Positions 11,528 to 23,128 are shown, counted from the first letter of the stretch. The stretch: 64,000 bases of DNA from Dermacentor variabilis (GCF_050947875.1 NC_134573.1:49836115-49900114), one strand, 5' to 3'. Translations and numbers: made by a program. Notes: generated by a model not told the origin, from the sequence alone.

Positions 11528-11790
11528 CTAAGGCGTAGTGTATACATAGCTGCCGCTTTCCACATTTCCAGGATACTTTTCCGGATGTCCATGGCACTTA
11601 TTCTCCCTGTTCACTATTATAAGGTTCCGTTCATCGCCCAGATCCAGTAGTAGAGAACCATTGTATTTAGTACATCCGTCAAAATCTCTTAAGTGCACAT
11701 TCATATCTCGTAAGCATGCCACCTGGCCCAATTTCTTGAACTTCACGTTACCGCTTGTAACGCAATCAATCAATTTTTTATTACTGCGAT
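11528..11790 (-). pseudogene. LINE endonuclease (EEP) second half, degenerate
   Basis: The minus strand reads ACLRDMNVHLRDFDG and LDLGDERNLIIVNRENKCHG, corresponding to the GDMNARIHNLDGY part of the endonuclease in the copy at 24790-25458. The catalytic GDMN motif appears as RDMN. It abuts the right end of the Harbinger element and probably continues the domain whose first half is at 13790-14100. Confidence 0.7.
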
Positions 11791-12389
11791 AGCAATTATA
11801 TGGACACTTCAGGCGAACTATTGCCCTCGTCATCACCGTAGGCATCGCCGTGAGTTTCCATATATACATTTAGGTATGTGCATGGTGCCGGCCATGTCAT
11901 GTTATATGACATGTGGTATGAGCGGGTTATATAGCCCTGCCATTCCATCACTAAGTTTGCTCACGTCAGGTCTTACATTCTTGAGAAAATTATTCCTCAA
12001 GATTTTGACAATGGCAGCCCACAAACATGACGATGGCAGCCCACAAATCTCATCAAACGAAACGACGACAGCGCATGACATTATTCTTAAATCGGCTGAC
12101 ACCTAAACATAAAAAGTGCGAAGCGATAACTTATATCAGACCTGGAAATAACGTAATTTTATTGACTCGGCTGTGCACACTACCTCCGGGATCGGCCAAG
12201 AAAAGATGTCTGAAACATACCCGATACGCAAAAGTGGTGGCAAAGTCGCTAAGAAGGAGGTTCGCTGTAATTACTAACCAAAAATGCTATTTTGCGATAG
12301 CAGGATTCAAACAGGGGACCCCTAGCGCAAGTGTTCGTTTTTAATTAGCTCACGTTTACGTCAATTTATACTTGCACTACAGCTATACA

Positions 12390-12840
12390 ATGTGAAAAAG
12401 TTGTCACTAGGCATGGCGTACGAGTTGTGTTCTCGGTGCCATATAAGCTGTCAAGACTGTGCGCCAGGATTAAAACCGGAAAGCTAAGAACTTCTCTACT
12501 ACTCGCCATGGAACTAAATTCACAGAATGCACTGCCAGTGTTGTCTATCGCATAGCGTTGCCGTGCGGTAGAGTATATATCGGACAGACGGGACGCTGTG
12601 TCAATGTTCGCTTAAAAGAAAATGAAACGTCTATAATTTCAGGTGGAATGGCAAACTACGTGCTCGTTGCCGAAAGTATGGTCGCTTCCTTATTTGTAAT
12701 GATACCTAAACTATTAGTTCAGTTACCCCGAAATACGATAGAGAAGCGGTTGAAGCATATATCAAATGCGAAAACGCAGTCATAATCAATGAGTGGGAGT
12801 ACACTCCTTATTGCTTTCCGGTAAAGAAGTGGTCTATTTG
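12390..12840 (+). pseudogene. Penelope-like element, GIY-YIG endonuclease fragment
   Basis: Plus-strand frames read GVRVVFSVPYKLSRLCARI (near 12419), then VVYRIALPCGRVYIGQTGRC (near 12538-12600) followed by VNVRLKENE, the core of the GIY-YIG domain found in Penelope-like retroelements. A C-terminal continuation follows in a shifted frame (near 12740-12830). The RT domain is not recognisable upstream. Frame changes show it is a relic. Confidence 0.7.
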
Positions 12841-13019
12841 GAAAAATGCTATCAATAGAATGTGTCATACACCGATGCTTTACAGTGAAGGTGCACATGG
12901 CTAGCCGATTCATCCGTCCGTCGGTCCGTCGAAAACACCACCGGTGCAATGCTATTCGCAAGCGCGAAAAAAAGATGAGAGAAAAAGAGGCGCTTGATTA
13001 GCCAACACCCCCTTGATAG

Positions 13020-13200
13020 CACAAGGCCTGTTTACTCCGATCCATGCCGTCAGGCTATCTCGCTCGGAGTTCCCATTGATAAGGCTGGCGTGATGGTGAC
13101 ATCAAAATCAGTGTTGCCTACTCGGAAGGATCCTCATTAGATTCTATGGCCGTCGGGCCAGATAAAATGACGTAATGGATCGGAGTGAAAAGGCCCTGTG
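13020..13200. repeat. Inverted repeat, MITE-like
   Basis: A 26-bp arm at 13020-13045 (ending ACTCCGATCCAT) pairs with 13175-13200 (starting ATGGATCGGAGT) at about 22 of 26 positions, with about 130 bp between. It could be the TIRs of a short non-autonomous DNA element or a folded RNA. The flanks do not show a clear duplication. Confidence 0.5.
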
Positions 13201-13789
13201 CTGTCTAGGTATGGTTAGATTAGCTGCGCTGGTTGGGACGTCGTTGCTCTCCGTCGCAGCCGAGTGCGCACGCAGCAGTTTCTCCCCGGCTTCGAAATGG
13301 GTAGGCCACGTGTCATATGTACTCGTTAGGAGCAGAAGCATTCAATTAGCAACGCCGTGCGAAGAACCGGGAACGAGCTCGTCTAACCCGTGCCGAGCAG
13401 AAGCCCAGGCACAAGAACAGGCTCGTACAGCCGAGCGCGAGCAGCGACAGCGTACCGAGAATCCGGCAGCCTACCAAGCCGTAGTTTAATGTACCACCGG
13501 AATTAACCCAGTGGTAAACAAAGGGGTAGTACGCTTCAGCTTCGCTGGTTAACCTTTTGTAGGGAGTGCTAGGGCGGTGAAGTTTAATTTATGGCGCATA
13601 AGAGGTTTTGTTTCCTTTCGACCCGTGTGTTTCATTAAATGTTCTTGCTAATCCCAGCGTCTGGGCTTGTGCGATTTCTGTCCTCTTGTGTACCCGTCTT
13701 CGAAGGCTGGGCTTTGTACCAACAAGCAACAAGCCCAGCACCAAACTCTTTCATCTATGAATCTTACACTTCGTGTAATATTCTAACAT

Positions 13790-15110
13790 CTTCCTACTGC
13801 ATTCGTTACTTCACCATTAGGCAAAACTTTGATATTTCTACTCATCTCAGCTACCTCTATCTGTGCATAGGTAAGCTACACACAGCCACATGTCGTTAAT
13901 TCGTATATGCTCCTTGCGTGTCTCTTCTACTCTTTGCCACTTCATAACTCGTATAATTACCATACCTGCGGCTACCCCTTTCCCAGCCATTCTGTCGCAA
14001 CACCCTTATACAAAATTGTCAATAATAGGCGGCTGCTCCGAATCTCGTAGATGTGTTTCGGTCAAGGCGTACAGGGCAATAGTTGCATAATACAGCTGCG
14101 TTCCAAATGCCAGACATTGTACAGCTTGCGACGACCCTGCATCTTATCGTGACGATTTTTACCTTCTTCATACCGTGTACGTCGTTTGCAATCTCCTTGT
14201 GGTTTTTTCATGTTTCATGTTGTTTAATCGCTACACTCAATTCTCAAGTAGCTTCCTAATTGCCTGGGGCTCTCCTTAAGAAGCTACTGCCCGTGCCGTG
14301 AATCGACTTAGAACCGGTGTTGCTACACTTGCGGCAAAAAGTATCCCGTCACGCACAGAAGCGCCTTCACGGCCTGCTGCGTGCACATCTCGATTGATGT
14401 CAATGGCGGTAAAATTAATAGATTGCGCTAGCCAGCATCCACACTTCCCTGTTTTCTAGAAGTACTGCCCTTTCGAATGCAGATCCCTGCCTTTCAACTT
14501 CTGGCACCACGCACACTGCGATTTCCATTTCCTTTCAAACATTCCACAGGTTGGTAACCCCTTTGGATATTTTCTGCGCGATTCCGGTGCCCGGTATTTG
14601 CAGTACGTCAATTACTCCGCCCGTTATCACCACTAGGTGCCTCTCCTTCATTGTGTCCCACATGTGTTGCTGCGCTTTCGCTAACACTTCCCTAACGTGT
14701 TTTCATAGAAGCGTGCTTTTCTTGACGCGCTCGCGTGTACCTACCTCTCTATTAACATCGGTTTTACTTTAGGCGGTGCTCACTACGAAGCGTCCACCAT
14801 TTCTTTGTGGAATGCCGGCCCCTCAATTTTATTTCTACGTTGCCCTAGCGTATCTTCTCCCGTCTTTGTCTACTTCTGCACGCTCTTGAGTTCCTTATCC
14901 AGCTTCCCGATCTGCTTAGCTAGATTACCCTTCTCCTGCTCTAGACTGTCTAGTCGCGACACTGGCACACATATTGTATAGTTAAAATTTTTTGGCTTGC
15001 CTTGTGACTCAAACCGCGTTTCATCCAACGCGTACGGACACTCGCACTGCGGACAAAGCGCGCCTGGATTCCTCCCATTACCAACAAATATCTTGTATTA
15101 ACAAGGCATC
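13790..15110 (-). pseudogene. LINE ORF1/SGNH and EEP first half, degenerate
   Basis: Minus strand, in order: a CPQCECPY motif (near 15050), a coiled coil SRLDSLEQEKGNLAKQIGKL (near 14950), an SGNH-like segment with VVITGGVIDVLQIPGTGIAQ (near 14600) and a RDGI remnant (near 14350), then the endonuclease motif ALTETHLRDSEQPP (near 14060) and a MKWQRVEETRKEH stretch (near 13920). These align in order with the copy at 23939-25100. Frameshifts and stops abound. Confidence 0.65.
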
Positions 15111-15312
15111 GTGCACAAGTAACCCTACTTGTAAAGAAAAGGATACAAAGAAAATATATTTATTTGTTACCTTCATATATCTAGCCAAATAGACCAAAAG
15201 CTTGAAAAGCAACGTATAAAGATTGCTCTTAACCTAACACTTCCAACGACAAAAAGTGCGAAAAACCAAATCAAAGATTAATCGCTTTGGCGCGCTACTC
15301 TTCCGGCACTGA

Positions 15313-15536
15313 GAACTTGAATTCTGGGGTTTGACGGGCCACAGCCACGATATCATTATGACGGGGATTCCGGATCAGTTCTGACCACCAGGGGATCTTG
15401 AGCGTGCCCCAGTGCAGGGCACACGGGAGTTTTTGCCTGTCGCCCCCATCAAAATGCGGCCGCCGCGGCAGGGATTCCATGCTGCGATCTCGTGGTTAGC
15501 AGTGCAACACCGTAGCCACTAAGACAACATGGCGGG
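15313..15536 (-). mobile_element. Degenerate tick SINE
   Basis: The same landmarks as the copy at 9622 appear in minus orientation: GGGGTTTGACGGGCCA, ATTATGACGGGGATTCCGG, a TCGCCCCCATCAAAATGCGGCCG segment and a tRNA head ending in ATGGCGGGT. Divergence is higher and no target duplication was found. Confidence 0.8.
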
Positions 15537-15540
15537 TGCG

Positions 15541-18500
15541 CTGAGAAGACACTTTCCGTGGTACCTCTGTTCCTTTCGGCATCACTCCAGACAGTGTACA
15601 CAGTGCTGAGATGCTAGCGCCTCGTAATGACGGGATATTTCGGGCGCTAGACGAACTTGGTTCCGGCTCTACATTTGCAAGACGGACCATGCGCGAGTCG
15701 GTTTGCTTCTAGGGACTGCCCCACAGAATGTTGAGTGCGGCGCCGTGTGGGTGAACGCCAGTGCTCCTCCTTTGCTGGACTACATCCATCACGTAGATTT
15801 TCTTCTCTATATGAAGCAGAATTTTGAATGCTAGTGTAAATGAATTCAAAAAGTTCAGTAAGAGGGAATGATGTGTGATCAACTACAAGGTAATAAAACA
15901 GTATACAGAAACGATGCCCTGGAAATGCCGCATTCAAGTGAAATACGTGCAAAATACAAACACTCAGCGTCCAACTATAAAGAAAGCAGCAAAGAACATA
16001 TAGAAAGAAGACTCCTTGATGACATACATTTAGCACAGGATGAAATCTGATACGCCAACTCAAATACATATGAAACGGATAAATTTTTAAAGCAGACTGC
16101 GCTTGCACCATTTTGACAAACATGTGTAGCGTTTCAGAGAACGAGGTAAATACTAATGACTGTAGCAACCAGGATGTAAGCTTACGGCGTACAATGGCTT
16201 ACAAATATGGCTGGAAATCGATAATCGACCCACAAAGTTAACAAATCTGCAACTCTGCACCTAAGACAGATATTCCAGTTTTGTAAACTGCATTCGTTAA
16301 GCATATAAAGTAGAAAATTTTGATATTGAGAACTATAGCTTACATGGATTTCTTAAATATTTCCAAAAATTTTGCAAAATCTCTACTCATAATTTAGTAG
16401 TATACTTCAGAGTGGTGCATAATACATCTGTTTTGTGTGTTTTAGATACCTTAATGGTGGAAGCGAATAGAATTGTGCAAAACGTTTTTTTTATTGTCGA
16501 GTTAAAGTGTTGTAAATTTCATAGTTTCATTTTTGTTCTCAAATGTAGCAATCTTTACCGACTGTTATAAAAAGAGCTAGAGTCCAAACGAAAGATATGG
16601 TGCCTAAATTGACTAGAATATATCTTTTTCGTTTAACTGCAGCAAACCACGCCAAGTTTGGTGCAGCGGTTGCCGCCAAATACACTTTTCCGTTCCCATG
16701 TATTTGTGAAGGAGCCCCCGTGATGAAGCTTACTTCTAAAATAGACTAGTTTTATGGAAGTAACGAGACTCATTTAGGTAAAAGACGAGTGTTTTTAGTT
16801 TGTATGGTCAAGGCAAGCGCTATTTCTTTTTATTCTCGGGGCGCATTGCTTTTATGAAATAAGCCAATAAAATGCTTCATGCTCCAACACAACTGCACTA
16901 AGTACCAAGGACGCTATTGGCAACATGACGACATCTCATCTGCCACATTGTAAACCAGATGAATAGTGAATAACAGTCGCACATGACATATTCACGTGAT
17001 AATGCATGCAAAAAAATTGATGTTGCCGACCAATGTGCCGTTCTTTTATGAGCTCCAGTTGTATTAAAAGCAAATGTTTATAAACAGTTTTGAGTATTAT
17101 AGTTAAAGATGCAAAAATGTATTAAGATGCTGGACTGCACAGTATTCTAGGGGTTGGAATTGGCCTGCGTTAGCACTGTATGCTCCCTCTCCAACCTCGC
17201 CTTCCAACAAATATGTTATTTGGTCCATTAGGGCCGCGTTACCTGGTAAACTTCATTAATATTTCCTTTTTGAATTCGCAAATGTTGAAGGGCCAAAGCG
17301 AATTTTTAATTTCTTGGAAATTCTTGGTATAATGAAACAATAATAAGAAAGTAGGCATGGCAGACTGTCATGCCCCGGAATTATGCGAAACACTGGTATC
17401 TTCTCCCCAACAACTACGGCCCGCAGTTAATTATTGGGTTGGTTGAATTACATTTTTTTATAATTTATGTATTGCACTTCACATCTTGAGCTAATCCGAA
17501 GTTGACATGTCTGTCTTTAGTCAGCTTAAGGCATATTATGGTAGCACCTTGTGGAACGTGCGTGCGGGAACAGACATGCAAGAACCTTTCGTAGCCTCTT
17601 CCCACACGACATGTATGACGACGTTAGAAACCATTGCCTAAAAGAAATTATAGTTATTCAAGCTTCAAGATTTATCATTTATTTCACGTATAGACGAAAC
17701 GAGGACCACTGTTGTAAACTCAGATATTTGTCCCTACCAGTCCACACCACAAATGACAAGTTGGGGATGCAGCAGTTGTACAGCGTACCGTATGCCGCAT
17801 ATTTCACTAGAGCTGACAGAGCTTTGGGCAGTCTAACGTCTAGTCTAATCACGTTATATACGTAGCTTAATAGTAAGCCTAGAGTTATTATTGGGAAGCA
17901 TGTTATTATAGCCCATTTCGCGCTGTGTTTCAATATGGCTGTATAAGCCTAAATATTTAATGATACGACAAACCAGTAACGGCCTCATAAACTGGTGGCT
18001 GTAGTTGCAGCTGCTTCCACAATTAGTATACCACCATTGCAACACCTCCGAAGCTTTTCCGTAGTGTGCTGCATGAACGTAGTGGATGGCACGCCAAGGA
18101 GGAATAATTGCTCAACGCGCATCAGATACTCTGCCGACAAAGGGAAATCACTGGCGTATGTCCTCGACATCTAAACGGGGAACAAATGCCGCTGAAACCG
18201 GATCGCGCAGGGAAGCGGGACCTTACGTTCACCTTCACCTCAATCATCCAGCGAGAATGATAGCAAGGAGCATGTGATCGTAGTAGTAGATGAAAAGCTG
18301 AGAAGGAAAACCAAGGTTACAGTACGCATAAATGTTGTAGGATCTTTTCCGAGAGATGCGGGAAAATGTCCTATATCGTTTCTGTTACTATCCGGCACGT
18401 GTCAGAACGTCATTAGGCAACGATGGAAACACAACCTTGCCACAGTTACGCATAAGCTTGGAGATGAAGTGCTTAGGAAATGCCACCTATTCTCAATCCC

Positions 18501-20972
18501 AATCTCAATGCGATCCACGCAAGGTCCTGTGCCCTGGTGTCATAGCTTTGTGAAAGCGCACACGTCTCCGCTGTGTGTGAATACAGCGGACCACGTGGGA
18601 GACAAATTCCAGGCATATAATTGGGCCTCCATCACAGATACACACATGGCTTGTACCCGCGTTGTTCCTATCTTGAGCTACGACGCTTCGTCTAATACAC
18701 CTGTGTGGAATTGCGCGTTGCTTAAGAATACAACAGTATGTACAATGGTTGGGGTACATGAAATGCAAGTGTCACAGCTTGAGACCTCACTGTGTCGGCT
18801 CGGTGTCTCGATAATTCAGCGCAACTGTAGAAAACTAGTATGAGGGAACATTAAAGACATCTGAAACGTGCGTACTTAGATTATTGCCGCCTCAGAGCCC
18901 ATGAACCACCTGTTTTGTGGCACGCCGGGCTCGTGCGGAGCACTCCGCTCCACTTTCTCTGAACACCAGCCTTAGCTTGCTTGGATCGTTAGCGCAATTG
19001 GAATAGAACAGAGGAAAACGTTCACTACACAATAGGCTAACTTCAACCATTTATTCTCAGAAACATCAAGCTTTGTACACCATAGACAATGGCGCCACAC
19101 CTGATCAATACGGTCAACTCGGCTTTCCAAAAAGGCCGTTTCTTTTTCTAGCGGGACCAGCGCTGGCCAGGAGGTGCTACGACGGTTTTCATTTGTAAGT
19201 GAAATATTCTTACATCGTCTGGTTGGGAGGCCAAAAAGATGGCATGACACATTAAGCAATAAGAAACGCGTGCCCGTATCAATGTTTGCTTAGCCAGATG
19301 CGCCCAGCCAAGTTTTGTCCATGGCCGTGGGCGTTGCGTTGAGCGCATGCGCTGCTATATCCTAGCACGTCGGTTCCCTGTTATGTCAGCAGCCGTGAAA
19401 AGTGTGTATCAAGACGATCGGTGAATTTACTGACACGAAATCACTGCATGTGCTACTGGAAACTGTGTCTATCGCTCGATAGGTTATGTGTTACGGCGGT
19501 GCTGATGGCACATGAAGCTTCAGCGCTGGTTGCCCATAGACGGAGTGCTTGTAGAGCTTTGACCATTCCGATTGGTAACCTGTGCCTCACATCTTTCTTT
19601 ATTTATAGACATCTTTATTTCTGCGCCTGACCCAAACCACGCAATAACCGATGTAGCGCAGCCACATGCACGACAGTGGATAGAGAGGTGATAACCATAA
19701 TTCTTCACATTTAAGCAATGCTCTTTTAAGCGGTCATTAGGACATTTTTTAGTCTACTTTTTGTACTTCATGCCATAGGAGAGCGACAACTCGCGCAAAC
19801 CTGCCGTTCACAATCCACAAAAGGATATGGATGTCAAATGAAACACCCAACCACAGATGTTCGGCCAAGGGTCTCTCAAGCGTCACACTCTGCTAAGTTT
19901 TTCCGGAGCTGAAAAAAGTGCTCATGGAACTATAATTTATTAAGACAGTGTGCGTTCATGTGTGAGTAACACACAACCACTTCCTTTTCTTGTGTTTAAG
20001 CTGTTCAATATCTGTGTCCCTATAGTGCTATTTTCTATGCGATATCTTTTCAGGAAACTCTATGTTACAGACACCTGCAAGGGCTTCAGAAACCTTGCTG
20101 TAGACAATATTCAGCTTGATTCTTTAGGCTCGTGTAAATGCTGTGATGGCACTAATTTTTAATCGTTTAAAATACATCAGTTATCAATGCTCTTTTTAAC
20201 AAGATTCGAATGGGCTGAGTTGTGCAATAGAAAGAGCTTATTAGCTCAACGCTTATATACGCAACACGTGTTTTTGTCCGAGAACTCAAGCTGGACTTCT
20301 AAAAACCGCAATGCTCCTTTGGCGGGCAATTAAACCTCCAGTGTTTTTGGAATAAAGGTATCCGTCAAAAAGTTCAAAATTTTATCAGCTGTAGAATCAT
20401 CGTCCAGAATGAAGAGAACAATAGTGTGAACAACAAATCCCAACACTTTAGAAACACAGAAATCAATCGACGCATCAGACAAGCTTATGTTTCTGCGGGC
20501 TAAAAATGTATCGCCATGTACTACGGGACCTGGCAAAAGCAATTGCACTTTACTTGCAAAAGAAACAAAAGAAGAACACGTCATAGTTGTGAAAGTTTAC
20601 GAGGCAGTTTTGATTGAAAGCTCAGAAGAAGTCATCGATATCTTGAGCGAAAAATCTGGCACAACTTATCCCGTGCATTCAGAAGACAAAGGACTTATCT
20701 TTGCCTCATATTAAACTACTAACTTGCGTGGAAGAGAGCATTGATGTCCTCAGCGCAGTTGCGTTTCATAACTCAGCTAGGTTATCTGTCGAGGGCTTTT
20801 CAGGTTTGCCCTGCTTCTACCTTAAGTTGGCATGAGCAGAATGGTATGATGCTATAATATACAGAAGCAGGCTGCCTGCAGCGACTCGTGTTGGGAGCTT
20901 ATACTCAGAGACATATATTTAGCTCATCTTAAAAGAAGATTGTCAGATGCTTTGATTTATTTTTTTTTGCAG
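15541..20972. other. No recognised feature
   Basis: This 5.4-kb stretch is AT-rich (notably 16200-17550) and lacks recognisable genes or elements. The longest frame, 18274-18843 plus, has no domain I know and its length is within chance expectation. Confidence 0.4.
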
Positions 20973-21007
20973 TCTGCGAGAGACAGGTACAGCAGGCCCT
21001 AAACAAG

Positions 21008-21335
21008 GTGTCCGTGTGGGCCGACCAAAATGGATTTAAAATCAACCCCCCCAAAAGTTCCTATGTTCTCTTCACAGGAAAGAGAGGCCTGGTCCCAGAT
21101 ACTTTTCTAGAACTGGGCCGACAACAAATTCCTTTTAACAAAGAGCACAAATTTCTAGGTGTTATACTTGACTCCAAGCTTACTTTCATTTAACACATAA
21201 AGTGTCTAGAAACAATGAACTTACTTAAAATGCTATCCCACACAACATGGGGTAGCGACAGGAAGTGCCTCTTGAATCTTTACAGGAGCCTAGTTCAATC
21301 ACGAATAGACTATGGTGCCGTAGTATATCACTCTG
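21008..21335 (+). pseudogene. LINE RT thumb region, upstream of the composite
   Basis: The stretch reads ADQNGFKINPPKSSYVLFTG and HKFLGVILDSKLTF, the region after the RT catalytic palm. A stop follows at 21191-21193. The coding sense resumes after the insertion with YHSAAPSALKMLDPVHHLG at 22124. Confidence 0.75.
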
Positions 21336-21437
21336 AATAAAGGGAAAATGAGACATCCACCCGTTCGTAGCAATAGCTACAAAGGAAACCCATACGGGTT
21401 CCTCGAAAGAAAAGCCTCATAGTTCAAGAAAAATTCG

Positions 21438-21510
21438 TCCTGGTCCGGGACTCGAATCCGGGACCACCGCCTTTCCGGGGCAGCCGCCCTACCATCTGAG
21501 CTAACCAGGC
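21438..21510 (-). tRNA. tRNA-like sequence, unit 1 (probable pseudo-tRNA)
   Basis: 73 nt fold as a class I tRNA: acceptor GCCTGGT/ACCAGGA with a G-A mismatch at the end, D stem GCTC/GAGC, anticodon stem CTGCC/GGCGG with loop CCGGAAA, variable loop TGGTC, and TTCGAGT T loop. Position 33 is C, not U, and a T-stem pair is broken (A-C). The D arm also carries a change (CCCT for CTCT on the plus strand). The anticodon would read GGA, but there is no long variable arm as in true tRNA-Ser. It probably serves as a SINE-type pol III promoter. Confidence 0.5.
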
Positions 21511-21718
21511 GGCTAGCAGATGGCAGAGCGAAGTCGAAATTGTCGACAACACGAAGCAAAGGCAAGAGTTTGACGTAGTAGTTCTGCGGAAACCCGCAAG
21601 GTGGAGAGAAGTAATGAATAAAGGGAAAATGAGACACCCACCCGTTCGTAGCAATTGCTACAAAGGAAACCCATACGGGTTCCTCGAAAGAAAAGCCTCA
21701 TAGTTGAAGAAAAATTCG

Positions 21719-21791
21719 TCCTGGTGCGGGACTCGAACCCGGGACCACCGCCTTTCCGGGGCAGCCGCTCTACCATCTGAGCTAACCAGGC
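21719..21791 (-). tRNA. tRNA-like sequence, unit 2 (probable pseudo-tRNA)
   Basis: Same fold as unit 1, with an intact D arm and A-box. One T-stem pair is broken at its outer end (C-C). The private lesion differs from those of units 1 and 3. Confidence 0.5.
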
Positions 21792-21896
21792 GGCTAGCAG
21801 ATGGCAGAGCGAAGTCGAATTTGTCGACAACACGAAGCAAAGGGAAGAGTTTGACGTAGTAGTTCTGCGGAAACATCGCTCTGCCATCTGCTAGCC

Positions 21897-21970
21897 GCCT
21901 GGTTAGCTCAGATGGTAGAGCGGCTGCCCCCGAAAAGGCGGTGGTCCCGGGTTCGAGTCCCGGACCAGGA
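21897..21970 (+). tRNA. tRNA-like sequence, unit 3, inverted (probable pseudo-tRNA)
   Basis: 74 nt. T arm (CCGGG/CCCGG) and D arm are intact, but the anticodon loop region reads CCCCCGAAAAGG in place of CCCCGGAAAGG, one base longer. The upstream flank CGCTCTGCCATCTG (21877-21890) can pair with the D-arm segment CAGATGGTAGAGCG. Confidence 0.5.
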
Positions 21971-22123
21971 CGAATTTTTCTTCAACTATGAGGCTTTTCT
22001 TTCGAGGAACCCGTATGGGTTTCCTTTGTAGCAATTGCTACGAACGGGTGGATGTCTCATTTTCCCTTTATTCATTACTTCTCTCCACCTTGCGGGTTTC
22101 CACAGAACTACTACGTCAAAGTA

Positions 22124-23128
22124 TATCACTCTGCCGCCCCGAGCGCGCTAAAGATGTTAGACCCCGTTCACCATCTGGGAATCCGCCTGGCCACTGGCGC
22201 ATTTAGAACAAGGCCTGTTGAAAGTCTGTATGTCGAGTCAGATGAGTGGTCACTCCATTTTCAGAGAACGTACATCAGCTTTAACTATTTTCTGAAAGTG
22301 CGCTCATATAAGGAACATACGTGTTTCACAGCCGTTAACGACTTGACGTGTGAAACACTTTTTCGTAATAGACCCTCTATGAGATTACCTTTCTCACTGC
22401 CAGTAAGAGAACTTAGCGCAGAAATGGACATCCTATTTCTCGACCATCGCCTAATGCCTGCAGCTAATCTATTACCGCCCTGGCAGTGGCAGGTGGTAGA
22501 ATGTGACGTATCCTTTGTAGAGGTCACAAAGCACGCTCCTGAGCTTGAAATTGCCATGCATATCCGTGAGCTTCAATTGAAGTACTCCTGCTCCAAATTT
22601 TACACAGACGCGTCAAAATCACATGCCGTCGTATCCTACGCTGCTGTTGGTCCCTCTTTTACTGAATCTGACGTGTTGAACCCGCTAGCAAGTATCTTCA
22701 CTGCAGAAGTCTATGCAGTACTGTGTGCAGTAAAACATATAAAGAAGCTGAAACTTGACAAAGTAGTCGTATTCACAGACTCGTTAAGTCTTGTAAAAGC
22801 ACTCATTTCTTCACAAAAGCATACGAATCCTGTCTTCAATGAACTCTACTCACTCTTATGCAACATCTATTTATCACATAGACATGTAGTAATATGCTGG
22901 GTTCCTGGCCATAGAGGAATCGAGGGAAATGTGCTTGCCGACGAGATCGCCAAGTCAATAGCACCGCAAGGTATTCGTTCTCCTGCTGTCCCTGCCACAG
23001 ACATGAAGCCTTTCCTAAAAAACAAACTACGAAGCCACTGGCAACGCTTGTGGGACGCAGAAACGAGTAATAAGCTTCACCTAATTAGGCCGAAGTTAGA
23101 TTTGTGGCACCCAACTATAAAAACATGA
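22124..23128 (+). pseudogene. LINE RT C-terminus and RNase H domain
   Basis: This is a long open segment after the composite. RNase H motifs are visible: FYTDASKSHA (near 22600), TAEVYAVLCAVKHI (near 22705), VVFTDSLSLVKAL (near 22770) and VPGHRGIEGNVLADEIAKS (near 22905), giving the D-E-D-H-D set of an RNase HI fold. It ends at a stop at 23126-23128. A zinc-binding-like C-terminal segment follows in shifted frames to about 23440. The element lacks its 5' half, so it is not autonomous. Confidence 0.85.

Larger units (their letters stand above)
7400..15110 (-). mobile_element. Old SGNH-EEP-RT LINE, fractured by later insertions
   Basis: Minus-strand pieces occur in the domain order of one LINE without repeated coverage: an ORF1-like region with a zinc-binding-like CPQCECPY motif and a coiled coil (15110-14880), an SGNH-like domain (14830-14270), the first half of an endonuclease (14100-13790), its second half (about 11790-11528), then RT and C-terminus (about 9600-7400). 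The gaps are filled by a block with a Penelope fragment (about 11800-13780), a Harbinger element (10021-11527) and a SINE (9622-9866). The same family occurs at 23830-32952. That it is one copy, not several, is inference. The outer borders are approximate. Confidence 0.6.
21336..22120. repeat. Trimeric tRNA-containing composite element with 13-bp TSD
   Basis: Three copies of a roughly 245-281 bp unit: 21336-21616 and 21617-21874 in minus orientation, 21875-22120 inverted. Each unit carries a 73-74 nt tRNA-like sequence followed by a conserved tail with a palindrome. The block is bounded by perfect GTATATCACTCTG duplications at 21323-21335 and 22121-22133, and removal restores LINE alignment. 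It therefore entered as one mobilised piece, or expanded after insertion. I do not know a name for this family. Confidence 0.9.

Noticed and set aside
18274..18843. 189-residue plus-strand frame
   Set aside because: No domain, no gene-like context, and a frame of this length is expected by chance in 64 kb.
20330..20714. Overlapping plus and minus frames near 20487
   Set aside because: Looks coding-like on the plus strand but no family is recognised and no splice or promoter context supports it.
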